NCBI GenBank assembly: GCA_025201345.1
Contig: JAIXMG010000021.1
Location: 186,001 to 250,000 of the forward strand
DNA: 64,000 nt
Reading direction: 5' to 3'
From: Thamnidium elegans
Taxonomy: Eukaryota; Mucoromycota; Mucoromycetes; Mucorales; Mucoraceae
Both the position numbers and the translations under genes were made by a program. Positions 45,785 through 58,959 of this stretch are shown piece after piece. Numbering within the stretch: position 1 is the first letter of the stretch; each line of letters starts with the position of its first letter. A model generated the notes under the pieces. That model was not told where the DNA came from. It worked only from the letters and a program-made list of their open reading frames with translations, and did not search any database.

Positions 45785-46324
45785 ATGGATATTCTTGAAT
45801 TTTACAGCACTCAGAACAACAATTTTCTTTTTTCTGAGTTTTTTAACAAGCATAAATCCGACATAATCAAACATAGTGTTAATATAGATATTACAACTAA
45901 AGAAGACTGTACTTCCCTTAGGAAATTTTGGGTTTCCATTATCCAAAAGTTCAGAGAAAATAATCATAACGTTATTGTGAGTTATTAAATTAAAACTTCT
46001 TTTTACAAAGACTAATAGAAAAATTGACCAGATTCATGCTGATTTATTTCGTATTGATTGGGAAGAGATATTATTATTGCGGGAAGTAGTAAGTCTTTAT
46101 GCGTTTCTATTAAATAAGTCTGACTATTAAACATTTTGTTGTAGGTAATCAGCATCAACAACAACAAAAGAAAAATCACCAAGTCACTCGTAAATCATGC
46201 GAATGACATTGGCAATATTTTCGTAAGTACATAAACTAATATTATTGGAAAGTTTATTTTTAACGTTCCGTTCTTTTTTCAGGATGCAAGCAATATAAAT
46301 AAATACGAAAGACTCTCAAAATGA
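45785..46324 (+). CDS. Small four-exon gene of unknown function (duplicated family)
   Basis: Not recognised. Exons 45785-45976, 46032-46088, 46145-46222 and 46283-46324 give 122 residues in perfect phase, with GTGAGT/GTAAGT donors, a CTAAT branch site and YAG acceptors. The protein is charged and helical-looking: MDILEFYSTQNNNFLFSEFF, KEDCTSLRKFWVSIIQKFRE, then IHADLFRIDWEEILLLREV and NKRKITKSLVNHANDIGNIF. It has no signal peptide, membrane span or known motif. A degraded duplicate lies 2 kb upstream, and comparison shows exons and introns both conserved. A 14-bp repeat array sits directly before the start codon. Retained frame over four exons suggests it was functional until recently. Confidence 0.65.
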
Positions 46325-46574
46325 AGTATAAAAACCAATATACATTAGTATAGCAGAAAATTATAAATAGTAATGTAATATCTTTAAAGCTGCAGTCATC
46401 ATCTAATTTTTTCCATGATGAAGAGTGTTTTTAAAATAAAAAAAAGTTAATAGCTGACTATCTCTCTCACTGCGGCTACCACGTGCTGTGAAGACGTGTA
46501 TTTGCATAAGAATGAAAAAAAAAAAAAAAAAAAAGAGAGCAGTGCTATTATTTTATTATTCAAAAAAGGAGGGT

Positions 46575-48889
46575 TTAACTAATAAGTTGATTAGGATCAG
46601 TTGAATTAAATATTTTATAAATCTTCTTTGACATGACCCTATTGATTTTTCTATCTCTTGCTGTAAATGTACTTCGTTCTACCTAAACAAAAATGTTAAT
46701 AAAAAAAAATAAAAATAAAAATAAAGGTTTTTTTTTTTTACTTCGAGATCAGATAACAGTAACTCTGCTTCAGATGGTTGTTTACGTTCGTATGTATTAT
46801 TTAATGAATATAATGTAGGGTAAGCTTGTATGACACTCTGAGCTACGGCAGGTGTGCATAACTGGATTTCTTGTAGCATTTTCGAGTATGTGTCACTGGG
46901 ATGTATACCACGTTTACCCACTTTATATGAATTATTGGTATTTTTTGATCTACAATATAATATTAGATTGTATAAAGATGTACAATTTTATATTCTCTCT
47001 TACTTGTATCGACCAAGGGCTAAATCAGTTGTCAGACTTTCAATCCAACTAGCAGAATCTTCATCTTTTTTAGTAGTGATCAACATAACTCCTCGTTCCA
47101 ACATTAAGTGGTCAATACAACTTTCTATTTCTTCTTGACTAGGACCGTTTTCTATCTCTGGTTGATTTCTTCGTCTTGAAGATGATGATGCACCTTCAAT
47201 TGTACTACGTACTTGCTCATCAAATAGTCTTCGTTGAAGGTTAATTTTCTTTTTATAGTATGCGTGTAATCCTTCCACTAATAATATTAATTGACGAGAA
47301 TCAGCATTAGTCTGTACTTTATCAATATAAGCATCTATGGTATCTGCTTGTACATAGTTGATAAACGCATAGACATCTATATAGACCAATACATAAGGTT
47401 CTTGGACGATCTTTGGTTTTTCAAACGGAACAAAAATCATTTCATTTTCATCCCACTCGGAAGTACATTTCCTTCGCCATGAGATATGATATAGATTAGA
47501 ACTTGAAGCTGATTTAATTATGGTCTCTTTTTTCTCCAATATCACCTTTACTAATTCACCTGTACTTGTCTTTAAGAAATCAGGATGCATCTCCACGATC
47601 ATTTCTTTAATTGTCTTTACTCTGTCATTTTTTATTCTGTTTTCTCTTTCCAGTAGAGAAGTTCGTTCCTTTTCCATTAACTTTTGGTCTTTAAGTCTTT
47701 GCTTTTCTTCTTGTAGTTCTTGTTTCTTTTGTTTCTTTGCTTCTAGGGCACGCTTCCTTTCTTCTGATTGTGCTTGCTTTCTTTGTTCGGTTTCTAGTTT
47801 ATTTTGTTCTTTGGAGGATAAACTAAATGTGCCGAGTTCTTGATCACTGGTGACAGCCGAAGATAGTTCAGAATCTGGCTCAGTAAGAGGCGCGATATTG
47901 TATTCATACGCTCTTTGTTTCCCTTTACGGTTAGAGCTTTTTTTAGACATGAGCTTATCAAAGAAATCATTGACTGAAGGTAACGAACCATCTGAATCTG
48001 AGTCTATTAAAGAAATGCTATTGAAGGAAGTACTTCTCTGTCTACTTGGTTTATTTGGTGCTTCATCATCATCTGATACTTGAAATGAATATGGGTCGTC
48101 TTCAATAGAATTTACTGGAGATGAAAATATATTAGGTGTAGTACTTCTCTTTCTACTTGGTTTAATTGGTACTTCATCATCGTCTGATGCTTGAAATGAA
48201 TATGGGTCGTCTTCTATAGTATCTACTGGGGATACAGATCTATTAGGTGGAGTCTTTCTTTTTCTACTTGGTTTATTTGGTGTTTCGTCGTCAGAAATAT
48301 GAAATAGATATGGTTCGATGGGATCTAAAGCATTTAATGGTGGAGAGACAAATCGATTAGGTGATAAGTCTTCTAATAAATCAAGATTAATTATAGGTGA
48401 ATAATCAGGCGTAGGTGATTGTGGTTTTTTTTGTGAGCTGGGAATAGACGTTAAGCTATCGCTGATGGTATATGGATTAATATCAAAAGTATCTCTTTGT
48501 CTACTCTCCTCCCTGCTTCCCCTAAAAAAAAATATGCAAAAAAAAAAAAAAAAAAAAAAAATCAGTCGAGCTTAGAAACTTGAAATATACTATATAAAAC
48601 TTACCGGCTTGTTTCTTCTTCTTCGTCTGAATCAAGAATAATCATTGTGTCTTTTGGTTTTGGTTTCTCTTTTGACTTCTCTTTTGGTCGAACTCCTTTT
48701 AGAAACTGTAAAAAAATGAATAAGCGTAGTAATATATATAGAAAAAGGGGTTTCACTTACTTGGCCGTCAAATATTCTGTTGATAGTTGTTTCTACGCAT
48801 GTTGTAAATTCTAAATCAAGCAAGATATGATCTCGACTATGTGATGTACCGATGGCTAATACTTGATCTGCTAATTCTTCCAAGTTCAT
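46575..48889 (-). CDS. EME1: EME1/MMS4 subunit of the MUS81 crossover-junction endonuclease
   Basis: Non-catalytic partner of MUS81, which cuts branched recombination intermediates. Exons 48889-48761, 48705-48605, 48521-47004, 46949-46742 and 46682-46575 give 687 residues. The C-terminal half is ERCC4-like: PYVLVYIDVYAFINYVQADT, LILLVEGLHAYYKKK, LMLERGVMLITTKKDEDSAS and the helical tail with CTPAVAQSVIQAYPTLYSL. The canonical nuclease triad (ERKxxxD) is not present, as expected of EME1. A Lys/Glu coiled coil precedes it. The N-terminal part contains two SUMO-binding-like motifs (TMIILDSDEEE, SISLIDSDSD) and about three copies of a 33-residue repeat centred on IEDDPYSFQxSDDDE. It shares a 131-bp divergent spacer with DHX35. 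Confidence 0.88.
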
Positions 48890-49020
48890 TGCGATAAAAA
48901 AAGAAGTGTATTTTTTTTTTAAAAAAAAAAGTAACTTTTATTGGCTCGAGAATTTGATAAATAATATACGCTTTATTTTGAAAAAAAAAAAAAGGTCTTT
49001 TTCTTTATTTAAAAAACGAT
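48890..49020. promoter_or_regulatory. Divergent EME1/DHX35 promoter
   Basis: The two start codons are 131 bp apart. Between them lies a perfect T10A10 dyad at about 48911-48930 and a second A-run near 48979, a composition that disfavours nucleosomes. No separate TATA elements were assigned. Confidence 0.5.
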
Positions 49021-51430
<2,410 letters not shown>

Positions 51431-51507
51431 AAATTGCTGGTTTTTTTTTTTTTTTTATGTACATTTTTTATTTTTTTTTATTTTTATTAAACTAAAAAAA
51501 GGGGTTT

Positions 51508-53845
51508 TTAATTCCATCTTCTAGGCTTCTTATTGTCTCTATGAGAAAATTGTTGTTGCTGTTGCTGCTGTTGAGGGTTTCCACCAAATGGAGGAGGAGG
51601 TCTATATCCAGGACCACCTTCTTGCATTTGTTGTTGTTGCTGTTGTTGAGGAGGAGGAGGATAAGGTCTTTTATTCATATTATTCATTCTTTGATTATGC
51701 ATCATAGGAGGCCTTTGTTGTTGGAATGAATGTCCACTATCGAATCTTCCACCACCACCACCGTTATTCATCATGGGAGGAGGAGGTCTATAACCTTGCT
51801 GCATACTATTACTATTATGTCTTTGTTGTTGTTGATGTTGCATACCACCTCTACCTCTACCCATACCCATACCACCTCTATTGTTAGGAGGAGGAGGACG
51901 ATTGAACCCACTACCAACACCACCATCAAATGGTGGTGGACGCATCATCATATCCTGTTGCTGAGGACGGAAAGGTGGTGGTTCATTAAACTGATGGGGC
52001 GTATTGTTGTTTGGTCTAAATGGAGGAGGACCGGTATCTCTCATGACAGGAGCATTAGCAGGTCTAAATGGAGGAGGTTCAAGCTTTTGATGAGGAGCGT
52101 TATGAGGTCTGAAAGGGGGCGGTTCAGTAAATTGTTGTCTATAATCTTCTTTTATGACAGGTGCAGGTTCTTCATCATGATGTTGACTTGAATCGAATTT
52201 ATCAGATGTTAGCTCTCCTGGTCTAGGTCTGGTCCAGAAACGCGTGGTGTGGTCGTTGGAGCCAGATACGAGGATGTGACCAACTGGGTGCCAATCTAAT
52301 GACCAAATATTGGATTCGTGGGCTGTCTCTTGTTCACCGACAGGTTGGTCTTGACCTGTCATCCAGAACATTAATGCACCGTCTGAACCACCAGTTGCTA
52401 ATAAACGTTCGTGTTGTGGATGCCATTTAGCAGCTATAAAAGAAAAAAGGTTAAACCATTTTATTTATTTTTTTGCTAGTAAAAAAAAAAAAACTTACAG
52501 CAAATTTCCTTCTTGTGTCCTCTAAATACTTGTAATTCCTTCATGGTTCTGATATCGTATACTTTGACAAGTTGATCTCTACCTGCTGTAACTAACCAAT
52601 TACCATTCTGATTCCATTCTAAAGCCAAAACTGTGTTCTTATGACCATGACTAAAAAAAAATATATTTGTAAGTCAATTTCTTCCACAGTTCAAGATTAT
52701 AAAAAAAAAAAACTTACAGTGAAGTGATGTTCTTTGCAGACTTGGGATCCCATAATTTGACAAGGTTATCCTTACTACCAGAAGCCAATAAAGACTTGTA
52801 CGGATGCCAATCAAGACACTTGACATCCCAACCGTGACCTTTTAATGTCTTTTCTTCAGTACCAGTATTAAAATCCCAAATTTTAATATAAGAATCATCC
52901 GAACAAGTAGCGAAACGAGTATCAGAGGGAGCAAAAGTTAAATCACGAATTGCTTCTTTATGTCCTTGAAACATCTTTAAATTACTCATATTGGATTGCC
53001 AATATTTGATAATACCACTGTGATCACCAGTGACCATCCAATTATCGTTATGCGACCAGTTCATGGCACGTACAGCAGAATCATGCGCTTGCAAAATAGT
53101 CTCGAAATTAAACGTGAGACCGTTCCATAAAGTGAATTCGCCACTGGAAGAGCCTGTAATTAAACGACGACCTTCTGGAGTCCACTATAATATAGGTAAG
53201 ATAAATGTTGAAAATTTAGAGTATATAAACTTACTCTAACAACGTTGACTGGATATCTAATTTTGTTAGTGGATGTATGAATGAATTTTGTTGTCACTGC
53301 GTTAATGGGGTTATCAAGATATGCGACTGGAGGCAACAACTAAATGAAATAATATTATTAACAGTGCGTTTTTATATATATATATATATTTACTTACATT
53401 AACAATAAAGTTAGGATCCGGCCTTAAGTATCGCGTATCTCTTCTATCACGAATCCATACACGTTCCTATTCCAAGTTATACCAGAGACAAGAAAGTAAA
53501 AAAGAAGTATATAGAAAAGTATACAGAAAAAAGGAAGGAAAAAAAAAGTAAAAAAAAAAATAATAAAAACAAATCAGAACAAAAGGTTGAAACGTATATT
53601 TTTTTATTAGGAGAATAAGTAAAAGTATTCAATCTAACCTGCATCCATCGAGCTACACTATGATTATAATCGACAGTTCGTCTTTGAATAGCTTTTCTCA
53701 TTCGTTTACCGTCAAAGACCATCTTGGAGAAGGGAACGTTACCGCCACCGCCTCCTTCACCTGCCATTCGTGTTGGTCGTCTACCTCCTCCTCCACCTCC
53801 ACCTCCAGATCCTCCGTCATCTTCCCATTTGTGAGCTACTTCCAT
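51508..53845 (-). CDS. PFS2: WDR33/Pfs2-type pre-mRNA polyadenylation factor
   Basis: WD40 subunit of the cleavage and polyadenylation complex, which contacts the AAUAAA signal. Exons 53845-53639, 53466-53398, 53339-53235, 53184-52718, 52650-52499 and 52433-51508 give 641 residues. The N-terminus has a Gly-rich run then the conserved [40 protein letters not shown] and [11 protein letters not shown]. Seven WD repeats follow, for example [20 protein letters not shown] and [20 protein letters not shown]. The tail after the propeller is low complexity, with repeated PPPFRPxNAP units, Arg/Gly patches and polyQ, comparable to the proline/glycine-rich collagen-like tail of animal WDR33 and unlike short yeast Pfs2. 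The intron after exon 1 is A-rich. Confidence 0.93.
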
Positions 53846-53980
53846 TATATTTTGTGTGTGCGTATATTATTGTTTATTATATAAAAAAAAAAGAAGCAAA
53901 AAGAAAAAAAAGATGGAAAAAAAAAAAGCGGAAAAATATACACCATTTATGTTAGTCACACTTTTTTTTTTTAGAAATTT

Positions 53981-55101
53981 TTATTCCATTGGAGTCGTAG
54001 GCCTGTTGTTTACACTTTTTAACTGTTTGACACCGCCTTGAAGTGACAAATTCTCGGACCCAATCAATGAATGATGAACATGCTCGATAGATTTAAAGTA
54101 TTTAACCGTCTATCTTATACAAGTTAAAAAAAAATGAATTTATATAAAATAAAGTAAATTACCTTCACATGAAGTTCTAACGTAGCGTCTTCATCACATA
54201 CAATAAGACCTTTAGGATGCATTTGAATAGCTGAAACTGTCCACATATGATTTACTCCTTCTTCGATACATTTTGCTAACGCGATTGCCTAAACATACAA
54301 TTAAGAATCATGAGTATTTCACTATTGTGCCCTCTCTTTTTTTTTCTTTCTTTTTTTTACCTTGTGAGCACCCGTGATAAGAATAACTACTTCACGAGCA
54401 TCCATAACAGTTCTATGTAATCATATACGTTACTATCCAGATTGAAAAATAAAAAAACAAATAAAAAACTTACGCTACACCAACCGTCAAAGCCAACTTG
54501 GGTACTTTAGTTATATCACCTTCGAAGAATCTAGCATTAGCAATAATAGTTTCATAAGCCAATGTCTTGACACGTGTACGAGACGTTAAAGAAGAACCAG
54601 GTTCATTAAAGGCAATATGGCCGTCAGGACCGATACCGCCCAGAAACAATTCGATACCACCGACACGAGCAATATCAGCTTCAAATTTCTTACACTCTTC
54701 ATCTAAATCAGGAGCATTACCATCCAAGATATGAACGTTGGACGGGTTAATATCAACATGCATAAAGAGGTTATTCCACATAAATGTATGGTAGGATTCT
54801 GAATGATCACGGGGTAAACCAACGTATTCATCCATATTAAAAGTTACTACATGTTTGAAGCTGATTTTCTCTTGTTTGTAAAGTTCAACGAGTTTCTTGT
54901 AGACACTAATAGGCGATGACCCGGTTGGTAGACCGATAACAAATGGTCTCTCACTTGAAGGCTCAAATTGTCTAATACGTTCCTTGATATAGTTTGCTGT
55001 ATATATTTTTTAGTTGGTGTATAAATAAAATAATAAAAAATACCTTACTTACCAATATTCTCGGACACTTCTTCATAATCTTCGCGAATAATTAATCTCA
55101 T
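53981..55101 (-). CDS. NAG1: Glucosamine-6-phosphate deaminase (isomerase)
   Basis: NagB-type enzyme converting glucosamine-6-phosphate to fructose-6-phosphate and ammonia, in chitin/GlcNAc catabolism. Exons 55101-55053, 54996-54474, 54412-54361, 54288-54163 and 54109-53981 give 292 residues, near the 289 of human GNPDA1. The N-terminus [20 protein letters not shown], the substrate loop [18 protein letters not shown], the [15 protein letters not shown] motif (catalytic Asp and His region) and [18 protein letters not shown] are diagnostic. [14 protein letters not shown] and [20 protein letters not shown] lie further on. The C-terminal 30 residues are less conserved, ending NNRPTTPME. GlcNAc use is typical of chitin-rich fungi. 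Confidence 0.96.
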
Positions 55102-56689
55102 TTTATTTTATATATGTTTATAGAAACAAAACAAAAACAAAAAAGAAAGAAAATCATATCACTTTCTTTACTTTTTATAAAGAAAAAAAATGTAAATAAA
55201 AATATAAACCAATCATAATAATTAAAAAGCAAAACACGTTGTGCTTATCATGAGAATCAATCACTCGCATATTTATGGCTTACGTCCCTCTAGTATAAAG
55301 CGTCTCTATATCATTCTACAGAACTTAAATAAGCAGTGTAACAGTGTGATTCATTTTTTAGTTAAGCATTATACAGTATCTTTTTAATCAATTACATAAT
55401 AAAAAGTAAGGGCCCTTCCTTCTTTTTTCAAAAGAAAGACATAAGATGATTGCAATCTTGTTTCATATATAAAGTTTTATATAGTAAAAAAAAAAGTTTC
55501 CCGGCTGTTTCAAAAAAAGAAAACAATTTAAAGTGATACAAGTTGTGTACCGCCAAAAAGTGTAGTGCAATACACTTTTTCTGTATGGAACCGAAATTCC
55601 ATTTAAAGTCTTTTTTTACTCCCAAATTTGATATTTTCGTACTATCTCTGTACAGTTCTAAGCTATAAGTTGAGCTCTAAGACTATAGCTGTCGCGCGGT
55701 TTCTAGGATACGCGCTGACTAAAATGAAGAGCATGAGCTTTACCCTCGTCATTGATGCGGTTGTCTTTTAACGAAATTTTTGTTTTGTTTTGAACTAGAT
55801 ATAGCTTTTCATCATTGTTTGACATTCTTGTATCGCCTCAACGTCGACTACTTTAGTTCTTAGAGCAGCATAAGTACTGTAAAAACTTAACTCTTCTAGA
55901 TTGAAAAGATCTTCACTCTCAGTAATTTCTTTTGGTTTGTTCCCATGTTCATCAATAACGTTTCCTAAGGCGTCTTCAAGATCATAATTCAGATCATTCG
56001 ATATCTTTATACATAAAGGTAAGTAAAAAGTAATACGTCAACTTCCTTTCTGAACATGTAAATAGAGTGTATACCAAGGGTTCCCTTAAATTAATGGATA
56101 AAGGCTGTTCCGCGATCAGTGAAGTGCTTAAAACTTCTTGCTACCCAAACATCACTCAAAAAATTACTGCAAGTAGCATATGTATTAGAAAAGATAAGAG
56201 AGCAAAAGAAAGAAGAGACTAAAAAAGTCTCTATCTTGAAGCTATATGGACCTACATTGATCCAGTGGTGTATACGAGTGATATATCTAGCCTTGTAATT
56301 GCTATTTAAAGTCTGTAATTACAGTTTTATTTGACAAGTACAGATTTACTACAAATAAATCTGTACCTAGTTGATTTCCCTTATAAAAGATGTGCCGGTT
56401 AATAATACCTAAATAATCATTTTTTTTTTCGCGCGTAAAATATATATATTTTCTGGGGGTGAAGACTTTAACTCCATCTTTTAATTATAGAACTTATGTA
56501 TAAAGCTGCATTTTAGAATAATCATCGCTCACGTATTCTGTGTAAAAACATGGTTTACTACGCACTAATTGCTCCTTTAACCACAGTTGCAGTTAATAGC
56601 CAATCACTTTAACTACACGTGTACTTCACGTGATTTATTAATTTGTATATGCTATATAATTTATTTTAAAAACCCAAAAATCATCAAAA
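55102..56689. other. Intergenic region with orphan coding remnants
   Basis: About 1.6 kb upstream of the NAG1 gene. It contains the open frame at 55795-56036 listed separately and, on the + strand near 56145-56310, a second open stretch (LKKLLQVAYVLEKIREQKKE, then VSILKLYGPTLIQWCIRVIY). No intact gene is visible. Confidence 0.45.
55795..56036 (-). pseudogene. ATG-less coding remnant of unknown family
   Basis: Not recognised. About 80 sense codons on the minus strand, with typical protein composition (ISNDLNYDLEDALGNVIDEH, LFNLEELSFYSTYAALRTKV, IQECQTMMKSYI), run from an in-frame TGA near 56039 to a TAG at 55795-55797, but no start codon precedes it. A possible upstream exon (LSTSLIAEQPLSINLREPL) joins in phase through a GTATAC donor near 56078 and an AAG acceptor. 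The rest of the gene was not found, so it looks like a relic of a degraded gene or element. Confidence 0.4.
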
Positions 56690-56773
56690 CCGATCATAGC
56701 TCAGTTGGTAGAGCGGGAGACTGTAGTGTACATTGTCATCTCTAGGTCACTAGTTCGAATCTGGTTGATCGGA
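56690..56773 (+). tRNA. tRNA-Tyr (GUA) with an 11-nt intron
   Basis: Acceptor arms CCGATCA and TGATCGG pair perfectly, with discriminator A at 56773. The D arm is TAGCTCAGTTGGTAGAGC and the T arm contains TAGTTCGAATCTGG. The anticodon loop reads CTGTAG and then, after an 11-nt insertion at about 56727-56737 (tgtacattgtc), A, so the anticodon is GTA and the intron sits one base 3' of it, as usual for eukaryotic tRNA-Tyr. A T-rich Pol III terminator follows from about 56778. Confidence 0.95.
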
Positions 56774-57512
56774 TATTATTTTTTCTTTTTTTCTGAAAAG
56801 AGTGTATGTAGCCATATTACCAAAGTTGGTATCTAAAAGGTAGCAGTTACTCCAAGGAGATAACGTAGAAGGCCTGTGCTCCGTTTACTCGTCATTGTTA
56901 GAATTTGGTATGTGGTAGAGAAATAAAATAGAAAATAATAGATAATAGTAAGTTTAAGTGAGCACCAGTTCCTGTTTTATAAGTAGAACGACTTAGGTAA
57001 AATAAGATAAATAAGAGGTTTTAGATAAAAGTACAATGGAGAGTAAGATCCAAAGGAATTCAAGTATAAAATAAAATATAGAATAAAGAGATGAATAAAA
57101 GAGCTAGTTTAAGAGGACTTTTATAAGTTAAAGAAGTATAAGATTAAATTATAAACAAAATGAATTAATTTTTATTAGATTGTGTCTTTTTTGTTGGCTA
57201 TTTATATGTTTTTAAATTATGACAATAGATATTTTTTATGAATAATGTAAGAAAGTAAAGTTAAGGTTATAGAGCATTCACTTCATGGATGGTCCACTTC
57301 ATGGATGGTCCACTTCATGGATGATCCATCACTAAATAGTATAACCAAAGAAAAAAAGAGTGTAAATGGTGGTGTGCCAAGAATTAAACTTTTTAAAACA
57401 ACTTTAAATGGCTGTAAAGCTCTAAATAAATACAAAAACCAAGTAGCACAAGACCATATTTCAAAACTAAACTCTAATGCGGAGAAGGTATAGTTTATAA
57501 ATCATTCTAATT
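56774..57512. other. Intergenic DNA, with a 16-bp triplicate
   Basis: A 16-bp unit, CACTTCATGGATGGTC, is repeated three times at 57279-57326 with one substitution in the last. A 62-codon + frame at 57305-57493 overlaps the repeat; I do not recognise it and its status is open. The remainder is A-rich with no gene. Confidence 0.5.
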
Positions 57513-58808
57513 TTATAATACTAATATCTGTTTTAGATGTTTAGCCTGAACAAAGTTAAAAATATTATTGACAGGAAGAATTTGCGTACGTGTGGCAGTA
57601 CTACATTTATATTTAGGATTCCAACGCAAAGCATTGCACTTGTAGCACTTACGCTTGTTAATAACTGAGGTGTCAATACCAGCAGCAGAAGCACGACAAT
57701 CGCTTGTATTATGAGTCTTAGTGCAATGGAAGTTGCAATACATATCAATAGGAATGACAGCATTACGGTTACCACGACCAGACGACGAAAAAGCAGAAGT
57801 AGAAGAACTAGGTGTGTTATTGACCCCGTGTAGAGATAAATTGGATGATTGATGATACGCATCAGATGCATCAATTTCAACAGCAGGGCGCTTGGGAGCA
57901 CGAGGAGCAACCAATCCAAAAGAGGACAACACAGGAGAAGAAGAGGACCTAAACTTGCCAAACAGTTTGTTCTTGTTGACGCTACAGGCCAAATCGGTGA
58001 CTGTATCTACGTCAGATTGCTTGTAAGCCGGCATACCTCCCAGAACCATGGTAAAATAATCGGCTACCTTACGAGGGATGGCAGAAAGGAACTTTTCCAC
58101 CAAAAGAGAGTTGGGCAACACCTGGTCAACAGCACGACGACGAAGACTATTGAAACGATCAATAAAACTGTCAAGACTCTCGCCGGCCTTCATTTCAACA
58201 GCGTTGAGTTCCATGGCACAGTTGTTGCGTTCTTCTTGAACATTCATACCATAACGGGCTCTAAAGGCAGTAGAGAATTCCAACCATTGAGGATCACGCT
58301 GGTAAAGCTTGCGGAATTCCACAATAAAATCTTCAAACCACAAGCGCATAGTTCCAGCCAAAAGAGGAGGCAAGACACGAAGATAGTTGACATCCAAGTC
58401 AAGCCCATGACTTAACATGACATCGGTGCACTTCATCAAGCAAGTATTGATGTCGACAAAAACGTGAGCACCAGGTACCGTAACGTTTCCAAGCCATTGA
58501 AACAAAGGTAACTCCCTGGGTACAATCTTAGACAGCTTGCAACAACAAGGCTATCTCCAGCTGCAGATTGAACCAACTTAAGTGCTCTATCAAAGAACTC
58601 CCAAGTCTTCAATCCTCTTACTTAACTGATCACGGTACTTGCTGATTCGGTCTTGACTACCAACAAAAATAACCACCAAAGAAGACAAAGAAGCGACATC
58701 AGCTTGAGCTAAGGCCAAACTAGTCTTGAGGGCCAAAACGGGGACCTCACTAGCTTGAGACACAGAACCAGAATTAGAACCAGAGTCAGAGTATTCAACA
58801 TCTTCCAT
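57513..58808 (-). pseudogene. Ty3/gypsy-type Gag remnant, frameshifted
   Basis: Retrotransposon capsid-like open frames. The N-terminal piece starts at 58808 (MEDVEYSDSGSNSGSVSQAS) and ends at TGA 58590; its continuation (TWEFFDRALKLVQSAAGD) lies in the next frame and that of the main 330-codon block (from 58505) in a third, so at least two frameshifts are present. The main block has the retrotrans_gag fold signature FEDFIVEFRKLYQRD, MELNAVEMKAGESLDSFIDR and LRRRAVDQVLPNSLLVEKFL, a Ser-rich linker and two zinc-knuckle-like clusters, CNFHCTKTHNTSDC and CYKCNALRWNPKYKC. No protease, reverse transcriptase or LTR was found within the window, so it is a gag-only relic about 740 bp from tRNA-Tyr. 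Confidence 0.75.
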
Positions 58809-58959
58809 ATTATTGGGAATGTTTTGAGCAAGAGGACTTTTATTTTTATAACCGTTAATATCACAAACTTGAACTAGTAGATTTAGCCGATCAAGAATAT
58901 ATTGAATTAAGAGTTTGGAGAAGGGTATGACATATAGAAATTAGAAAACAACATTTTTT

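Noticed and set aside
51541..52191. Plus-strand frames rich in Arg/Leu/Thr within PFS2
   Set aside because: They are antisense shadows of the low-complexity Pro/Gln/Asn tail.
57849..58415. 188-codon + strand frame opposite gag
   Set aside because: The minus strand carries the gag and zinc-knuckle motifs; this is the complement.
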